Shown piece after piece: positions 10,199 to 22,257 of a DNA stretch of 64,000 nucleotides. Position 1 is the stretch's first letter; the number at the start of each line of letters is the position of its first letter. The notes under the pieces are model-generated. The model saw only the letters and a program-made list of their open reading frames with translations. It did no database searches and was not told the DNA's origin. Position numbers and translations under genes: made by a program. The DNA comes from Septoria linicola (taxonomy: Eukaryota; Ascomycota; Dothideomycetes; Mycosphaerellales; Mycosphaerellaceae). The stretch is taken from the NCBI GenBank assembly GCA_024114885.1, contig CP099428.1, positions 806,001 to 870,000 on the forward strand, written 5' to 3'.

Positions 10199-13100
10199 CT
10201 CCTACTCATGCTATATAGTTAGATCTTTTAACAGATTATCTATAGTACTTAAATACTAGTCCTAATCTTGATTAGTTATTAAGTACTTACTTTTCAGACT
10301 AATAACCAGACAGCACTAACTGTTAATCTAATAAACTTTCTATACTACTATCTCCTACAAAAAGGTAAAAGAAATGCCTTCTATAAGATCTTCCTTCTCT
10401 CTTATATAGGAGTAGATTGTTTAGGACATAGACTATCTAGTAAGTTGCCCCTATCCTTTCTTATAGCTAATTCTAATAGCTCCCCAGATTCCTTATAGCC
10501 TAGTCCCTTACTTAGTTATATTCTATATAGCTTCTTAGTTCCCTAATAGTCTTTAGGGTATACTATTCTTAGCTATAGGGATCTTATATTAAGCTAGGGA
10601 GTAGAGTAACTATACACTAGTAGAGGAGATAATAGCTGCTATAGAGGAGGTCTTTAACATTAACTAGTACTTAGCCTTAAGGGGTGTCTAGTTCAGCTAG
10701 GTACTATATAGTAATATTATAGTTAGTAATAGGTCTAATATTAGTAAGGGCATTTAGGACTTTATAAAGTCTAACTAAGGAGGAGTTAAGTAACTAAAAT
10801 CTTTCTTTTAGACTCCTCTTAGTTTAGCTCCAAGGCTTAGAGTTATCTTTTATATATCTCTTATATAAGGTAGAGCTGCCTTATAAACTCCTGAAACTAT
10901 AGTCTATTCTTTAGCTTAGTAAGACTATCTACTACTATCTCTTTTGTATTCATATATTCTATAGAGATAAGTCTATTCTACTAGAGCTTTCTTATAGCAT
11001 TATATAAGATATTAATATATTTAGACTTATTATAAACATATAAGTCCTTAACTAGAGTAAGGGTAGCTTAGTTATTACCTTTTAGCTAAATTGGCCTGAT
11101 TCTAGTAATAGTTTCCTAGTTACTAAGGATCCTTAGTTAGTAAGAATATTCTCTTACTAACTCTAGGCATCTAAGCTCTCTTAAAAGAGTACTAAGGAAC
11201 TGTAACTGTTTTGTATATACTCCTATAGCTATATATTTAGCTTCTATTGTAGATATAGCTATAGATTTCTACTTCTTACTTATCTAGGAGATTAGTATAC
11301 TATAAAGGAAGAAGACATATCTAAGGATTGAGACTCTATTAGTCTTGTCTATTATATAGTTAGAGTCTATATATCTAGTAAGGTAGCCTTGACTATTCCT
11401 TGAGTATCTTAGACTAAGGTCTAAGTTTGATCTTAGGTATCTAGTCAGCTTCTTTAGAGCCTTTATATGTCCTACTATTAGATTACTAATATAGGAGCTT
11501 AATCTTCTAAGGGTAAATGAAATGTCTAGTCTTGTAATAGTTGTAAGCCATATCTATGTTCTAATAATAGATTAGTACTCCTATTTGTCACACCTTTTAT
11601 TATTTAGTCTAGTAGGCTTTAGACTTTTATAGCTGTCTATTAGTAAAAGAGTTAGTAATATAGTCTCTTGACCTATTCCTATCTTAGCTAGGTTCTCTTA
11701 GATATAGTGCTTCTAGTTAAGTTTTAGCTAGCCTTACTATCTGTTTCTTATTAGTCTCATTCTAAGAATCTTGTCTAGTTCTCTAAGATCTTTGATCTTA
11801 AAGATCTTACTAAGTTAGTCTTTGAACTAGAGGACATCTTCTAGTCTCTCTATAGTAATAGGTATGTTATTAATATAGATTAGGATTATTAGGTCTTTCC
11901 TTTTCTTATAGATTAGAAGACATAGGTCTACTTCTAATTATCTGAATCCTATTCCTTTTAGCTTTAACATATATAGCTGATTCTAGTCTCTTATAGCTTG
12001 CTTTAGCCTATAGAGACTCCTTAGAACTTATAAGACTATACTAGTTAGTAGGTCAACACCTAGTAGTAGGATTATATAGATATCCTTATATAGGGTACTC
12101 TCTATAAATGTATTGTTTATATCTACTTAGTGTAGAACTAGGTCCTTCTTATAGACTATAGCTATGAATCCTCTTAGAGTATCCTACCTAACTATAGGGG
12201 TAAAAGTTTCTATATAGTCTACTCTATACTTTTAGGAGAACTCTCTTATAACTAGTCTTACCTTGAACTTTTTAATAGCTCTACTAAGCTTTCTCTTAAT
12301 ATTAAAGACCTATCTTAAGGTAACTAGGTTAGCCCCTTTTAGTAGGACTACTATAGTCTAGGTATTATTACTTATAAGTGTATCTAGCTCCTTCTAAATA
12401 GCTTCTTACTAGAGATAACCCTACTTAGGATCACTTACTACTTCCTTGTAGTTCTTTAGGATTAGAACCTCCTATTTATGCATTCCTACTTCTTTAGTAG
12501 CTAAGAATATAATCTCTTTAACTTCCTCTAAGAATTCTAGGTCCTATAAGATACCTAGGTTAATAGAGCTTATAGCTAAGAAGAAAGCCTAATACTCTAA
12601 GAGCATTTCCTTGTCTAGCTAACTATTCTAATCTAGCTTAAGCCTAATTAGCTTTAGCTTCTAGTTAAATCTATTAAGTTCTTAGGATACTTTCCTCTTT
12701 CTAAGAGTTTACCTTAGAGCTATCTGCTCCTAATCCACCTCTATAGTTTCTTAGGCAGAATTCTTAGATTCTTTCTTAACTTTCCTTTAGTCTAGGAATT
12801 TTCTATACTCTCTTATATCTTCTAGTAGAGGTAGAAGTTATATAAAGAGTTTCTTTCCTTCCTAAACCTGTACTAATAGCTAAGGGGGAGGAGGCTTCTA
12901 CTAGCCTAGACTAGGAGTACCTAGGGTACTCCTACTAGCTTATAGAGTAGGCTAGCTAATAGTTCTTAGCCTTCTAATAGGTCTTCTTTCTAGAGCTGAA
13001 CTAGGGAGATTCTTGATCTTAATATTTAAGTCTAATTCTCTACCTAGCTTATCTTTAAAGAAGATTATATTAGTATACTACTTGATAGCCTTCATGTCTA

Positions 13101-15926
13101 GCTCCTAGAACTTCTATACCTTTACTATGTTATTATAGTATCTAATAAACATAGTATCCTTTCCTCTATTTATTAGTTTGTTACTCCTTACCTACTAAGG
13201 CTATACTCTTATATCTATGTATATTACAGCTCTATATCCCTATACCTTGAGGTAGGAGACTATTAGTTTAATCCTATTAAAAGCTTTATTAGGTGAGAGC
13301 TTGAATCCCTTAATATCAGGTCTATTTAGAAGCTTGTTCCTTATATATACCTATACTTTAAGGGCTTCTAGCTAAAACTTAATAGGTATCTTACTTTCTT
13401 CAAGCATTGCTCTAATAGAGGCCTCTAATGTTTAGATAGACCTCTTAACTACTCTATTCTAGAGTGAATTATAGGCCTTAGTTAGCTTAAGAGTAATTCT
13501 AAAGTCCTTCTCCTACTATTTAATTAAAGTAGTAATCTCTCTAGTATTGTTAGCCCTTACAGACTTAAGGAGTGCTACTAACTACCTTTCTACCTTAATC
13601 CTCTAGTTCTGAAGAGTAGTTAGTATATCTAATCTAGCCTTAAGTAGAAATGCCTATTTCTTTCTTAAGAAGTTATTAATAATCTTAAGCTACTATATAA
13701 AACCTTTTACTAATAATAGTAATAGTCTATAGATATCTACTAACATAAGGGCTAATCTTTTAGGTCTTCTCTTAATAGACTTACCTAGGTGTTTCTTTAT
13801 CTTACCTATTATACAGATCCTATACTTATACTCTTCCTAGTTAGGAATTAGAATTCTTTCCTTTAGGTTAGTAACTTTGTAAAGGTTTAAGAGTAACCCT
13901 CTTCTAAAGTATATAAATCTTCTATACTATAGCTCCTACTATTTTAGATCCTTCTCTAATAGGGTAGTATAGGCATTATTAACCTCTATAGGATTATATA
14001 GTAAGTAATATAACTTTTCCTATAAGAGAGGTAATATCTTACTAACAAATAGAACACCTCTAACTAGCTTGGTCTTTATAACTGTTTAGCTATCTAGAGA
14101 GGTAAGAGTGAAATTAGGCTTCTAGACTCTAAATTGCTTACTAAACTGATCCTATAATATAAGATTTACTTTAAGATTAGGAACAAATAGTACCCTATTA
14201 AGTAGAACTTCTCCTCCTAAGATTCTCTTTATCTATACTAGTCTAGAGTAGGTTATATAGAGGTATCCTCCTCCTACCTTAATCTACACTTTCTTCTTTA
14301 GTAGCTTTACTAATCTGAAGAAGGATAGTTAGTTAGTTATATAGGATAAGGTATAGGAATCTAAGAGCTATTCTTAGGGTAACAACTTGCCTTTAGCCTT
14401 AATTATAGAATAGGCCAACTTATCTTAGTTATTATCTTCTAATAGGGAATTATTATTGCTTCTAGAACTAGAGTAAGTTCTAGAATCAGAACCAGAACTA
14501 GACTCCTAGGCTAAAAATCCTTTCTTTAGAAGCTTTCTAGACTTTTCTATCCTTTGAAGCTACTTGCTTATTTTCTAGACAACCTTCTTCAGCTCATTAT
14601 ATAATAATAACTTATAGACAGCTTTCTTAATATGTCTAGCATTCCTTAGTAAAGAGGATCTTCTAACCCTCCCTCTAAGGAATAATCCCTAAGGGTCCTT
14701 CTAGTTCTTAGTACTATTTCTCTACTAAGATAGTTTCTTAGTAGTAGGGAGGTTAGGACAATCCTTCAACTAGTGCTTCCCTTTCTTATAGAGCTAGTAT
14801 ATTAGTAGAGACTTTCCTTAGTAGGGCTACCTAGAATAGAATATAGCTAGACCTATGTCTATCTTGTCTAGATTGTCTCTTGCCTCTTAGGACTTAAGTA
14901 GAAGGAGAACAGTATCTATATCCAAGGATAGTTAGGTTATAATAGTATCCTTAGCTACTTAGTATAATATAGGTAGGGACTGTAGGAGATGTTTTAGCCT
15001 TTTCTCTTAGCTCTAGTAGTAGGCTTCCTAAGGATCAATCTTAGTAATCCTCTTACCTAGGCCTCTAAGGTGTCTCTATACTTCCCTAATTGTCTTATTA
15101 GGTAACATCCTAAATATAATAAACTACTTAATCAGACCTATAGTATAGGACTTTAGGACTCTATTATACTTGTTCTAGAGAATCACCTACATCTTAGCTA
15201 CTAGTATAGTAACATACTATGTCTCTAGCTCTATCTTATTATCTTTACTAATACTATATCTAATACTGAACCTGTATACTATATTGTCTTTTAAGAAGTA
15301 TTAATTCTAAGTGACATATATCTAAAGACTAGTGTCCTACTAAACTGTGCATAGGTTCCCTCTAACAATTAGTTAGCTAATTGCCTAGAACTAGTCCTTT
15401 CCTTCTAGCTTATCTGTCTATAGCTTGAACTATCTCTTCTAGTTAGTTCTGTCCAGGATTAGAATCCTTTAGCTCTTCTTGTCCTCTTAGTCTATTGTAG
15501 AAATAGGTGAATAGAATAAATGATTAGTAGAATGCTTTAGACCAGCTAAGGATTCTAGAGAAGGGTAATTTCTTATAGTAGAGAGACCAGCTCTAAGGGA
15601 TAGGGATTCCTCGTATTTAGGAAATTACTAAGACTTAGATCTTTCTCTCTTAGTAGAGTTTCTATTACTAGGTAGTAGGAAGGCCAAGTAGCCTCTTCTA
15701 ACTCTAGTAATGCTAGGTGCAATAGTAGAGAACTAGGTAGGTATTAATAAAGCAGAAACATACTACTGTCTTATAGAGATCTTTACTAACTTATATACTA
15801 CTAGGTGCAAACTAGCTTCGTTAGTAATACAGTTAGGGAAACTTCTAGGCCCTAAATGTTTTCTATAAACTGTAAGGGATACAAGTAACCTATACTAACA
15901 TAGGTTACTCCTATTCAGTATATAAA

Positions 15927-15941
15927 CCCGGGCTTATAACC
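15927..15941 (-). promoter_or_regulatory. Copia B primer-binding site, initiator tRNA-Met anticodon-arm type
   Basis: The plus-strand sequence CCCGGGCTTATAACC abuts the 5' LTR (15942-16219). It matches the anticodon stem-loop of eukaryotic initiator tRNA-Met (..GGGCUCAUAACC..) with one C-to-T change that RIP explains. Equivalent sites are at 21076-21090 (A, further mutated), 24441-24455 (C) and 36781-36795 (D). Ty5 and Drosophila copia are primed by such a half-tRNA rather than the tRNA 3' end. Confidence 0.65.
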
Positions 15942-16219
15942 TATTAAAAGTGGAGAGCGTTTATAGATACTATATAATGTCAAGGAGGGTATAGCGTAGT
16001 AAAGAAGAATAGGGGATCAATCTTGAACTAACTTATATATACAGTATAGTAGTAATATGCTAGGAACTAAATACAAAGTTAATTAAGTTAGTTATCTAAG
16101 AAGAGAAGAGAGAGAAGCAAGATGTACCTCTTACTAAGCCTTAGGTGGATACCTTAGGTATCTAGAACTATGCTTAGAAGTCTATATCTAGACTAACTAT
16201 CTAGGATACATTCTTAACA
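15942..16219 (-). repeat. Copia B LTR (right, 5' LTR)
   Basis: 278 bp, starting TATTAAAAGTGGAGAGCG and ending TTCTTAACA, followed by the GTTAT duplication and then copia A internal sequence. Confidence 0.94.
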
Positions 16220-19200
16220 GTTATTACCTTTTAGCTAAATTAGCCTAATTCTAGTAACAGTTTCCTAGTTACTAAGGATCCTTAGTTAGTAAGAATATTC
16301 TCCTACTAACTCTAGGCATCCAAGCTCTCTTAAAAGAGCACTAAGGAACTATAACTGTTTTATATATATACCTATAGCTATATATTTAGCTTCTATTATA
16401 GATATAGCTATAGATTTCTACTTCTTACTTATCTAGGAGATTGGTATACTATAAAGGAAGAAGATATATCTAAGGATTGAGACTCTGTTAGTCTTGTCCA
16501 TTATATAGTTAGAGTCTATATATCTAGTAAGAAAGCCTTAACTATTCCTTAAGTATCTTAGACTAAGGTCTAGGTTTGATCTCAGGTATCTGGTTAGCTT
16601 CTTTAGAGCCTTTATATGTCCTACTATTAGATTACTAATATAGGAGCTTAATCTTCTAAGGGCAAATGAAATATCTAGTCTTATAACAGTTATAAGCTAT
16701 ATCTATGTTCTAATAATAGATTAGTACTCCTATTTATTACACCTTTTATTATTTAGTCTAGTAGGCTTTAGACTTTTATAGCTGTCTATTAGTAAAAGAG
16801 TTAGTAATATAGTCTCTTAACCTATTCCTATCTTAGCTAGGTTCTCTTAGATATAGTGCTTCTAGTTAAGTTTCAGCTAGCCTTACTATCTATTTCTTGT
16901 TAGTCTTATTCTAAGAATCTTATCTAGTTCTCTAAGATCTTTAATCTTAAAGACCTTACTAAGTTAGTCTTTAAACTAGAGGATATCTTCTAGTCTCTCT
17001 ATAATAATAGGTATATTATTAATATAGATTAGGATTATTAGGTCTTTCCTTTTCTTATAGATTAGAAGACATAAGTCCACTTCTAATTATCTGAATCCTA
17101 TTCCTTTTAGCTTTAATATATATAGCTAATTCTAGTCTCTTATAGCTTACTTTAGCCTATAGAGACTCCTTAGAACTTATAAGACTATACTAGTTAGTAG
17201 GTTAACACCTAGTAGTAGGATTATATAGATATCCTTATATAGGGTGCTCTCTATAAATACATTGTTTATATCTACTTAGTGTAGAACTAGGTCCTTCTTA
17301 TAGACTACAGCTATAAATCCTCTTAGAGTATCCTACCTAACTATAGGGGCAAAAGTCTCTATATAGTCTACTCTATACTTTTAGGAGAACTCTCTTGTAA
17401 CTAGTCTTGCCTTAAACTTTTTAATAGCTCTACTAAGCTTTCTCTTAATATTAAAGACCTATCTTAAGGTAACCAGGTTAGCCTCTTTTAGTAGGACTAC
17501 TATAGTCTAGGTATTATTACTTATAAGTATATCTAGCTCCTTCTAAATAGCTTCTTACTAGAGATAACCCTACTTAGGATCACTTACTACTTCCTTATAG
17601 TTCTTTAGGATTAGAACCTCCTATTTGTGTATTCCTGCTTCTTTAGTAGCTAAGAATGTAATCTCTTTAACTTCTTCTAAGAATTCTAGGTCCTATAGGA
17701 TACCTAGGTTAATAGAGCTTATAGCTAAGAAGAAAGCCTAATACTCTAGGAGTATTTCCTTGTCTAGCTAACTATTCTAATCTGGCTTAAGCCTAATTAG
17801 CTTCAGCTTCTAGTTAAATCTATTAAGTTCTTAGGATACTTTCCTCTTTCTAAGAGTTTGCCTTAGGGCTATCTACTCCTAATCCACCTCTATAGTTTCT
17901 TAGGTAGAATTCTTAGATTCTTTCTTAACTTTCCCTTAGTCTAGGAATTTTCTATACTCTCTTATATCTTCTAGTAGAGGTAGAAGTTATATAAAGAGTT
18001 TCTTTCCTTCCTAAACCTATACTAATAGCTAAGAGAGAGGAGGCTTCTACTAGCCTAGACTAGGAGCACCTAGGGTACTCTTACTAGCTTATAGAGTAGG
18101 CTAGCTAATAGTTCTTAGCCTTCTAATAGGTCTTCTTTCTAGAGCTAAACTAGGGAGATTCTTAATCTTAATATTCAAGTCTAATTCTCTACCTAGCTTA
18201 TCTTTAAAGAAGATTATATTAGTATACTACTTAACAGCCTTTATGTCTGGCTCCTAGAACTTCTATACCTTTACTATGTTATTATAGTATCTAACAAACA
18301 TAGTATCCTTTCCTCTATTTATTAGTTTGTTACTCCTTACCTACTAAGGCTATACTCTTATATCTATATATACTATAGCTCTATATCCCTATACCTTGAG
18401 GTAGGAGACTATTAGTTTAATCCTATTAAAAGCTTTATTAGGTAAGAGCTTGAATCCTTTAATATTAGGTCTATTTAGAAGCTTATTCCTTATATATACC
18501 TATACTTTAAGGGCTTCTAGCTAAAACTTAATAGGTATCTTACTTTCTTCAAGTATTGCTCTAATAGAGGCCTCTAATGTTTAGATAGACCTCTTAACTA
18601 CTCTATTCTAGAGTGAATTATAGGCCTTAGTTAGCTTAAGGGTAATTCTAAAATCCTTCTCCTACTATTTGATCAAAGTAGTAATCTCTCTAGTATTATT
18701 AGCCCTTACAGACTTGAGGAGTGCTACTAACTGCCTTTCTACCTTGATCCTCTAGTTCTAAAGAGTAGTTAGTATATCTGATCTAGCCTTAAGTAGAAAT
18801 GCCTATTTCTTTCTTAAGAAGTTATTAATAATCTTAAGCTACTATATAAAACCTTTTACTAATAATAGTAATAGTCTATAGATATCTACTAACATAAGGG
18901 CTAATCTTTTAGGTCTTCTCTTAATAGACTTACCTAGGTGTTTCTTTATCTTACCTATTATATAGATCCTATACTTATACTCTTCCTAGTTAGGAATTAG
19001 AATTCTTTCCTTTAGGTTAGTAACTTTATAAAGGTTTGAGAGTAACCCTCTTCTAAAGTATATAAATCTTCTATACTATAGCTCCTACTATTTTAGATCC
19101 TTCTCTAATAGGGTAGTATAGGCATTATTAACCTCTATAGGATTATATAGTAAGTAATATAACTTTTCCTATAGGAGAGGTAATATCTTACTAATAAATA

Positions 19201-21090
19201 GAACACCTCTAACTAGCTTGGTCTTTATAACTGTTTAGCTATCTAGGGAGGTAAGAGTAAAATCAGGCTTCTAGACTCTAAATTGCTTACTAAACTAATC
19301 CTATAATATAAGATTTACTCTAAGATTAGGAACAAATAGTACCCTATTAAGTAGAACTTCTCCTTCTAAGATTCTCTTTATCTATACTAGTCTAGAGTAG
19401 GTTATATAGAGGTATCCTTCTCCTACCTTAATCTATACTTTCTTCCTTAGTAGCTTTACTAATCTAAAGAAGGATAGTTAGTTAGTTATATAGGATAAGG
19501 TATAGGAATCTAAGAGCTATTCTTAAGGTAACAACTTGCCTTTAGCCTTAATTGTAGAATAGGCCAACTTATCTTAGTTATTATCTTCTAATAGGGAATC
19601 ATTATTACTTCTAGAACTAGAGTAAGTTCTAGAATTAGAACTAGAACTAGACTCCTAGGCTAAAAATCCTTTCTTTAGAAGCTTTCTAGACTTTTCTATC
19701 CTTTGAAGCTACTTACCTATTTTCTAGATAACCTTCTTTAGCTTATTATATAATAATAACTTATAGACAGCTTTCTTAATATGTCTAGTATTCCTTAGTA
19801 AAAAGGATCTTCTAACCCTCCCTCTAAGGAATAATCTTTAAGGGTCCTTCTAGTTCTTAGTACTATTTCTCTACTAGGACAGTTTCTTAGTAGTAGGGAG
19901 GTTAGGATAATCCTTCAACTAGTGCTTCCCTTTCTTATAGAGTTAGTACATTAGTAGGGACTTTCCTTAGTAGGGCTACCTAGAATAGAATATAGCTAGA
20001 CCTATATCTATCTTATCTAGATTGTCTCTTACCTTTTAGGACTTAAGTAGAAGGAGAATAGTGTCTATATTTAAGGATAGTTAGGTTATAATAGTATCCT
20101 TAGCTACTTAGTATAATATAGGTAAGGACTATAGGAGATGTTTTAGCCTTTTCTCTTAGCTCTAGTAGTAGGCTTCCTAAGGATCAATCTTAGTAATCCT
20201 CTTACCTAGGCCTCTAAGGTGTCTCTATACTTCTCTAATTGTCTTATTAGGTAACATCCTAAATATAATAAACTACTTAATCAGACCTATAGTATAGGAC
20301 TTTAGAACTCTATTATACTTATTCTAGAGAATTACCTATATCTTAGCTACTAGTATAGTAACATACTATGTCTCTAGCTCTATCTTATTATCTTTACTAA
20401 TACTATATCTAATACTAAACCTATATACTATATTGTCTTTTAAGAAGTATTGATTCTAAGTAACATATATCTAAAGACTAGTGTCCTACTAAACTATATA
20501 TAGGTTCCCTCTAATAATTAGTTAGCTAATTACCTAGAACTAGTCCTTTCCTTCTAGCTTATCTGTCTATAGCTTGAACTATCTCTTCTAGTTAGTTCTA
20601 TCCAGGATTAGAATCCTTTAGCTCTTCTTATCCTCTTAGTCTATTATAGAAATAGGTGAATAGAATAAATAATTAGTAGAATACTTTAGACTAGCTAAGG
20701 ATTCTAGAGAAGGGTAATTTCTTGTAGTAGGGAGACTAGCTCTAAGGGACAGGGATTCCTTATATTTAGGAAATTACTAAGACTTAGATCTTTCTCTCTT
20801 AGTAGAGTTTCTATTACTAGGTAGTAGGAAGGCCAAGTAGCCTCTTCTAACTCTAGTAATACTAGGTACAATAGTAGAGAACTAGGTAGGTATTAATAAA
20901 GTAGAAACACACTACTATCTTATAGAGATCTTTACTAACTTATATACTACTAGGTACAAACTAGCTTCGTTAGTAATATAGTTAGGGAAACTTCTAGGCC
21001 CTAAATATTTTCTATAAACTATAAGGGATATAAGTAACCTATACTAACATAGGTTACTCCTATTTAGTATATAAACCTAGGCTTATAACC

Positions 21091-21368
21091 TGTTAAAAGT
21101 AGAGGGCGTTTATAGATACTATATAATGTTAAGGAGGGTATAGCGTAGTAAAGAAGAATAGGGGATTAATCTTAAACTAACTTATATATATAGTATAGTA
21201 GTAATATGCTAGGAACTAAATATAAAGTTAATTAAGTTAGTTATCTAAGAAGAGAAGAAAGAGAAGCAAGATATACCTCTTACTAAGCCTTAGGTAGATG
21301 CCTTAGGTATCTAGAACTATACTTAGAAGTCTATATCTAGACTAACTATCTAGGATACATTCTTAATA
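21091..21368 (-). repeat. Copia A LTR (right, 5' LTR)
   Basis: 278 bp, starting with an unmutated TGTTAAAAGT and ending CTTAATA (RIPed CTTAACA). TATAG and the remainder of the gypsy LTR follow directly. Confidence 0.93.
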
Positions 21369-21373
21369 TATAG

Positions 21374-21527
21374 TAATATATAGAGCGCTCTCCTAATAAG
21401 ACTATTAGGATATCGTAAGACTAATTCTTGCCTCTTTTTGGATATATGCGCGTACTATAGTTATACCGTACGCTAAGCCTACGAGCCTAAGGCGGGTCTT
21501 AGCCTTTAACCTTACCTAGCTCTTATA
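21374..21527 (-). repeat. Gypsy 5' LTR, second fragment (154 bp)
   Basis: This matches 2180-2333. With 8748-8765 it restores the 172-bp LTR. CCTAT immediately after it is the gypsy target-site duplication. Confidence 0.9.
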
Positions 21528-21532
21528 CCTAT

Positions 21533-22217
21533 ATACTATTTAAGTACGCGTCTATATACTCCTCCTTCTACTCCTTAGTCTCTACTAAGTTTTTATTCTA
21601 GAACTTGCCTAACTCTAATAGCGTATTATCTACCTATAGCTACTATCGGCTACGGTTAGTCGGCTCCTACTCGTTATAGAGCCTACTAGTCTCGGCCTCG
21701 TCGACCTTACTTAGCGTTTCTTTACTAGCGCTAGCGTTCTCTCGCCTATCCTCGAGCGCTAGGTCTTCGTTACTCTTACTCTCCTTAGTATCTTTTTAAG
21801 CTAGAGTAACTCTAGTAGTAGCGAGTACTATAGCGACTCGGCGCGCTACTTCCTCGTCGATTCGGCGTTATTCGTTCGCCTTCTTACGTATAGATTACTT
21901 ACTACGCTTCTCCTTATTCTTAGTAGATTTTACTAGTCGACGATCTTTACTTTACCTAGACGTAAGTAAGCCTATAATAGCTAGTACGGTTAGCTAGGCT
22001 TAAGGCTTTACTCTAGTAGTAAGAGTAGTAAGAGCTAGAGCTCGAGTTATAACCTAGGTACTAGAGCTAGTACCTACGCTACTACTAAGTCTACGACTAA
22101 ACGCTATAGTAGCGCTAGGATCTAACCTAGCTATATTAAAGTTATTAACCGTACTACTAGCCTACGCGTAGGTTACGTACGTAACGCCTTAAGAAGAGGC
22201 CTAGCGAGGCGCTCTAC

Positions 22218-22257
<40 letters not shown>

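Larger units (their letters stand above)
9921..16219 (-). mobile_element. Copia retrotransposon B, full length, nested in copia A
   Basis: 6299 bp with 278-bp LTRs at 9921-10198 and 15942-16219, and TSD GTTAT at 9916-9920 and 16220-16224. The surrounding copia A reads continuously across the excised copy (..GCTTAGTTAT / TACCTTTTAGC..). Pol domains are in minus orientation, RNase H to the left and gag to the right. It retains more CA and TG dinucleotides than its host A (for example CTCATGC and CAGACAGCACTAACTG against CTTATAC and TAGATAGTACTAACTA), fitting a younger insertion with fewer RIP cycles. Stops still interrupt every domain. Confidence 0.94.
8766..21368 (-). mobile_element. Copia retrotransposon A, full length but split by copia B
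   Basis: The LTRs are 8766-9043 and 21091-21368 (278 bp each) with termini of the form TGTTAA...TTAACA, partly RIPed to TA. The TSD is TATAG at 8761-8765 and 21369-21373. Copia B plus one GTTAT duplication (9921-16224) lies inside. Subtracting it leaves 6299 bp, the same length as B and C. The internal region is 9044-9920 plus 16225-21090, with a copia-type gag, integrase, RT and RNase H on the minus strand. It is more heavily mutated than B: many CA/TG positions retained in B are TA here. Confidence 0.92.
2162..21527 (-). mobile_element. Ty3/gypsy chromovirus-type LTR retrotransposon, RIP-inactivated, interrupted by copia A
   Basis: The 172-bp LTRs begin and end with RIPed TG/CA (TATAAAAGG at one end, CTCTTATA at the other), consistent with an ancestral TGTAA...TTACA inverted repeat. 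One LTR is 2162-2333. The other is split into 8748-8765 and 21374-21527 by copia A, and its two parts sum to exactly 172 bp. The TSD is CCTAT at 2157-2161 and 21528-21532. Without copia A and its duplicated TATAG the element is 6758 bp. Pol is on the minus strand in the order RT, RNase H, integrase, chromodomain, which defines chromoviruses. Stops occur throughout, so it cannot encode its own proteins. An unusual extra 1.5 kb lies between the chromodomain and the 3' LTR. Confidence 0.9.
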
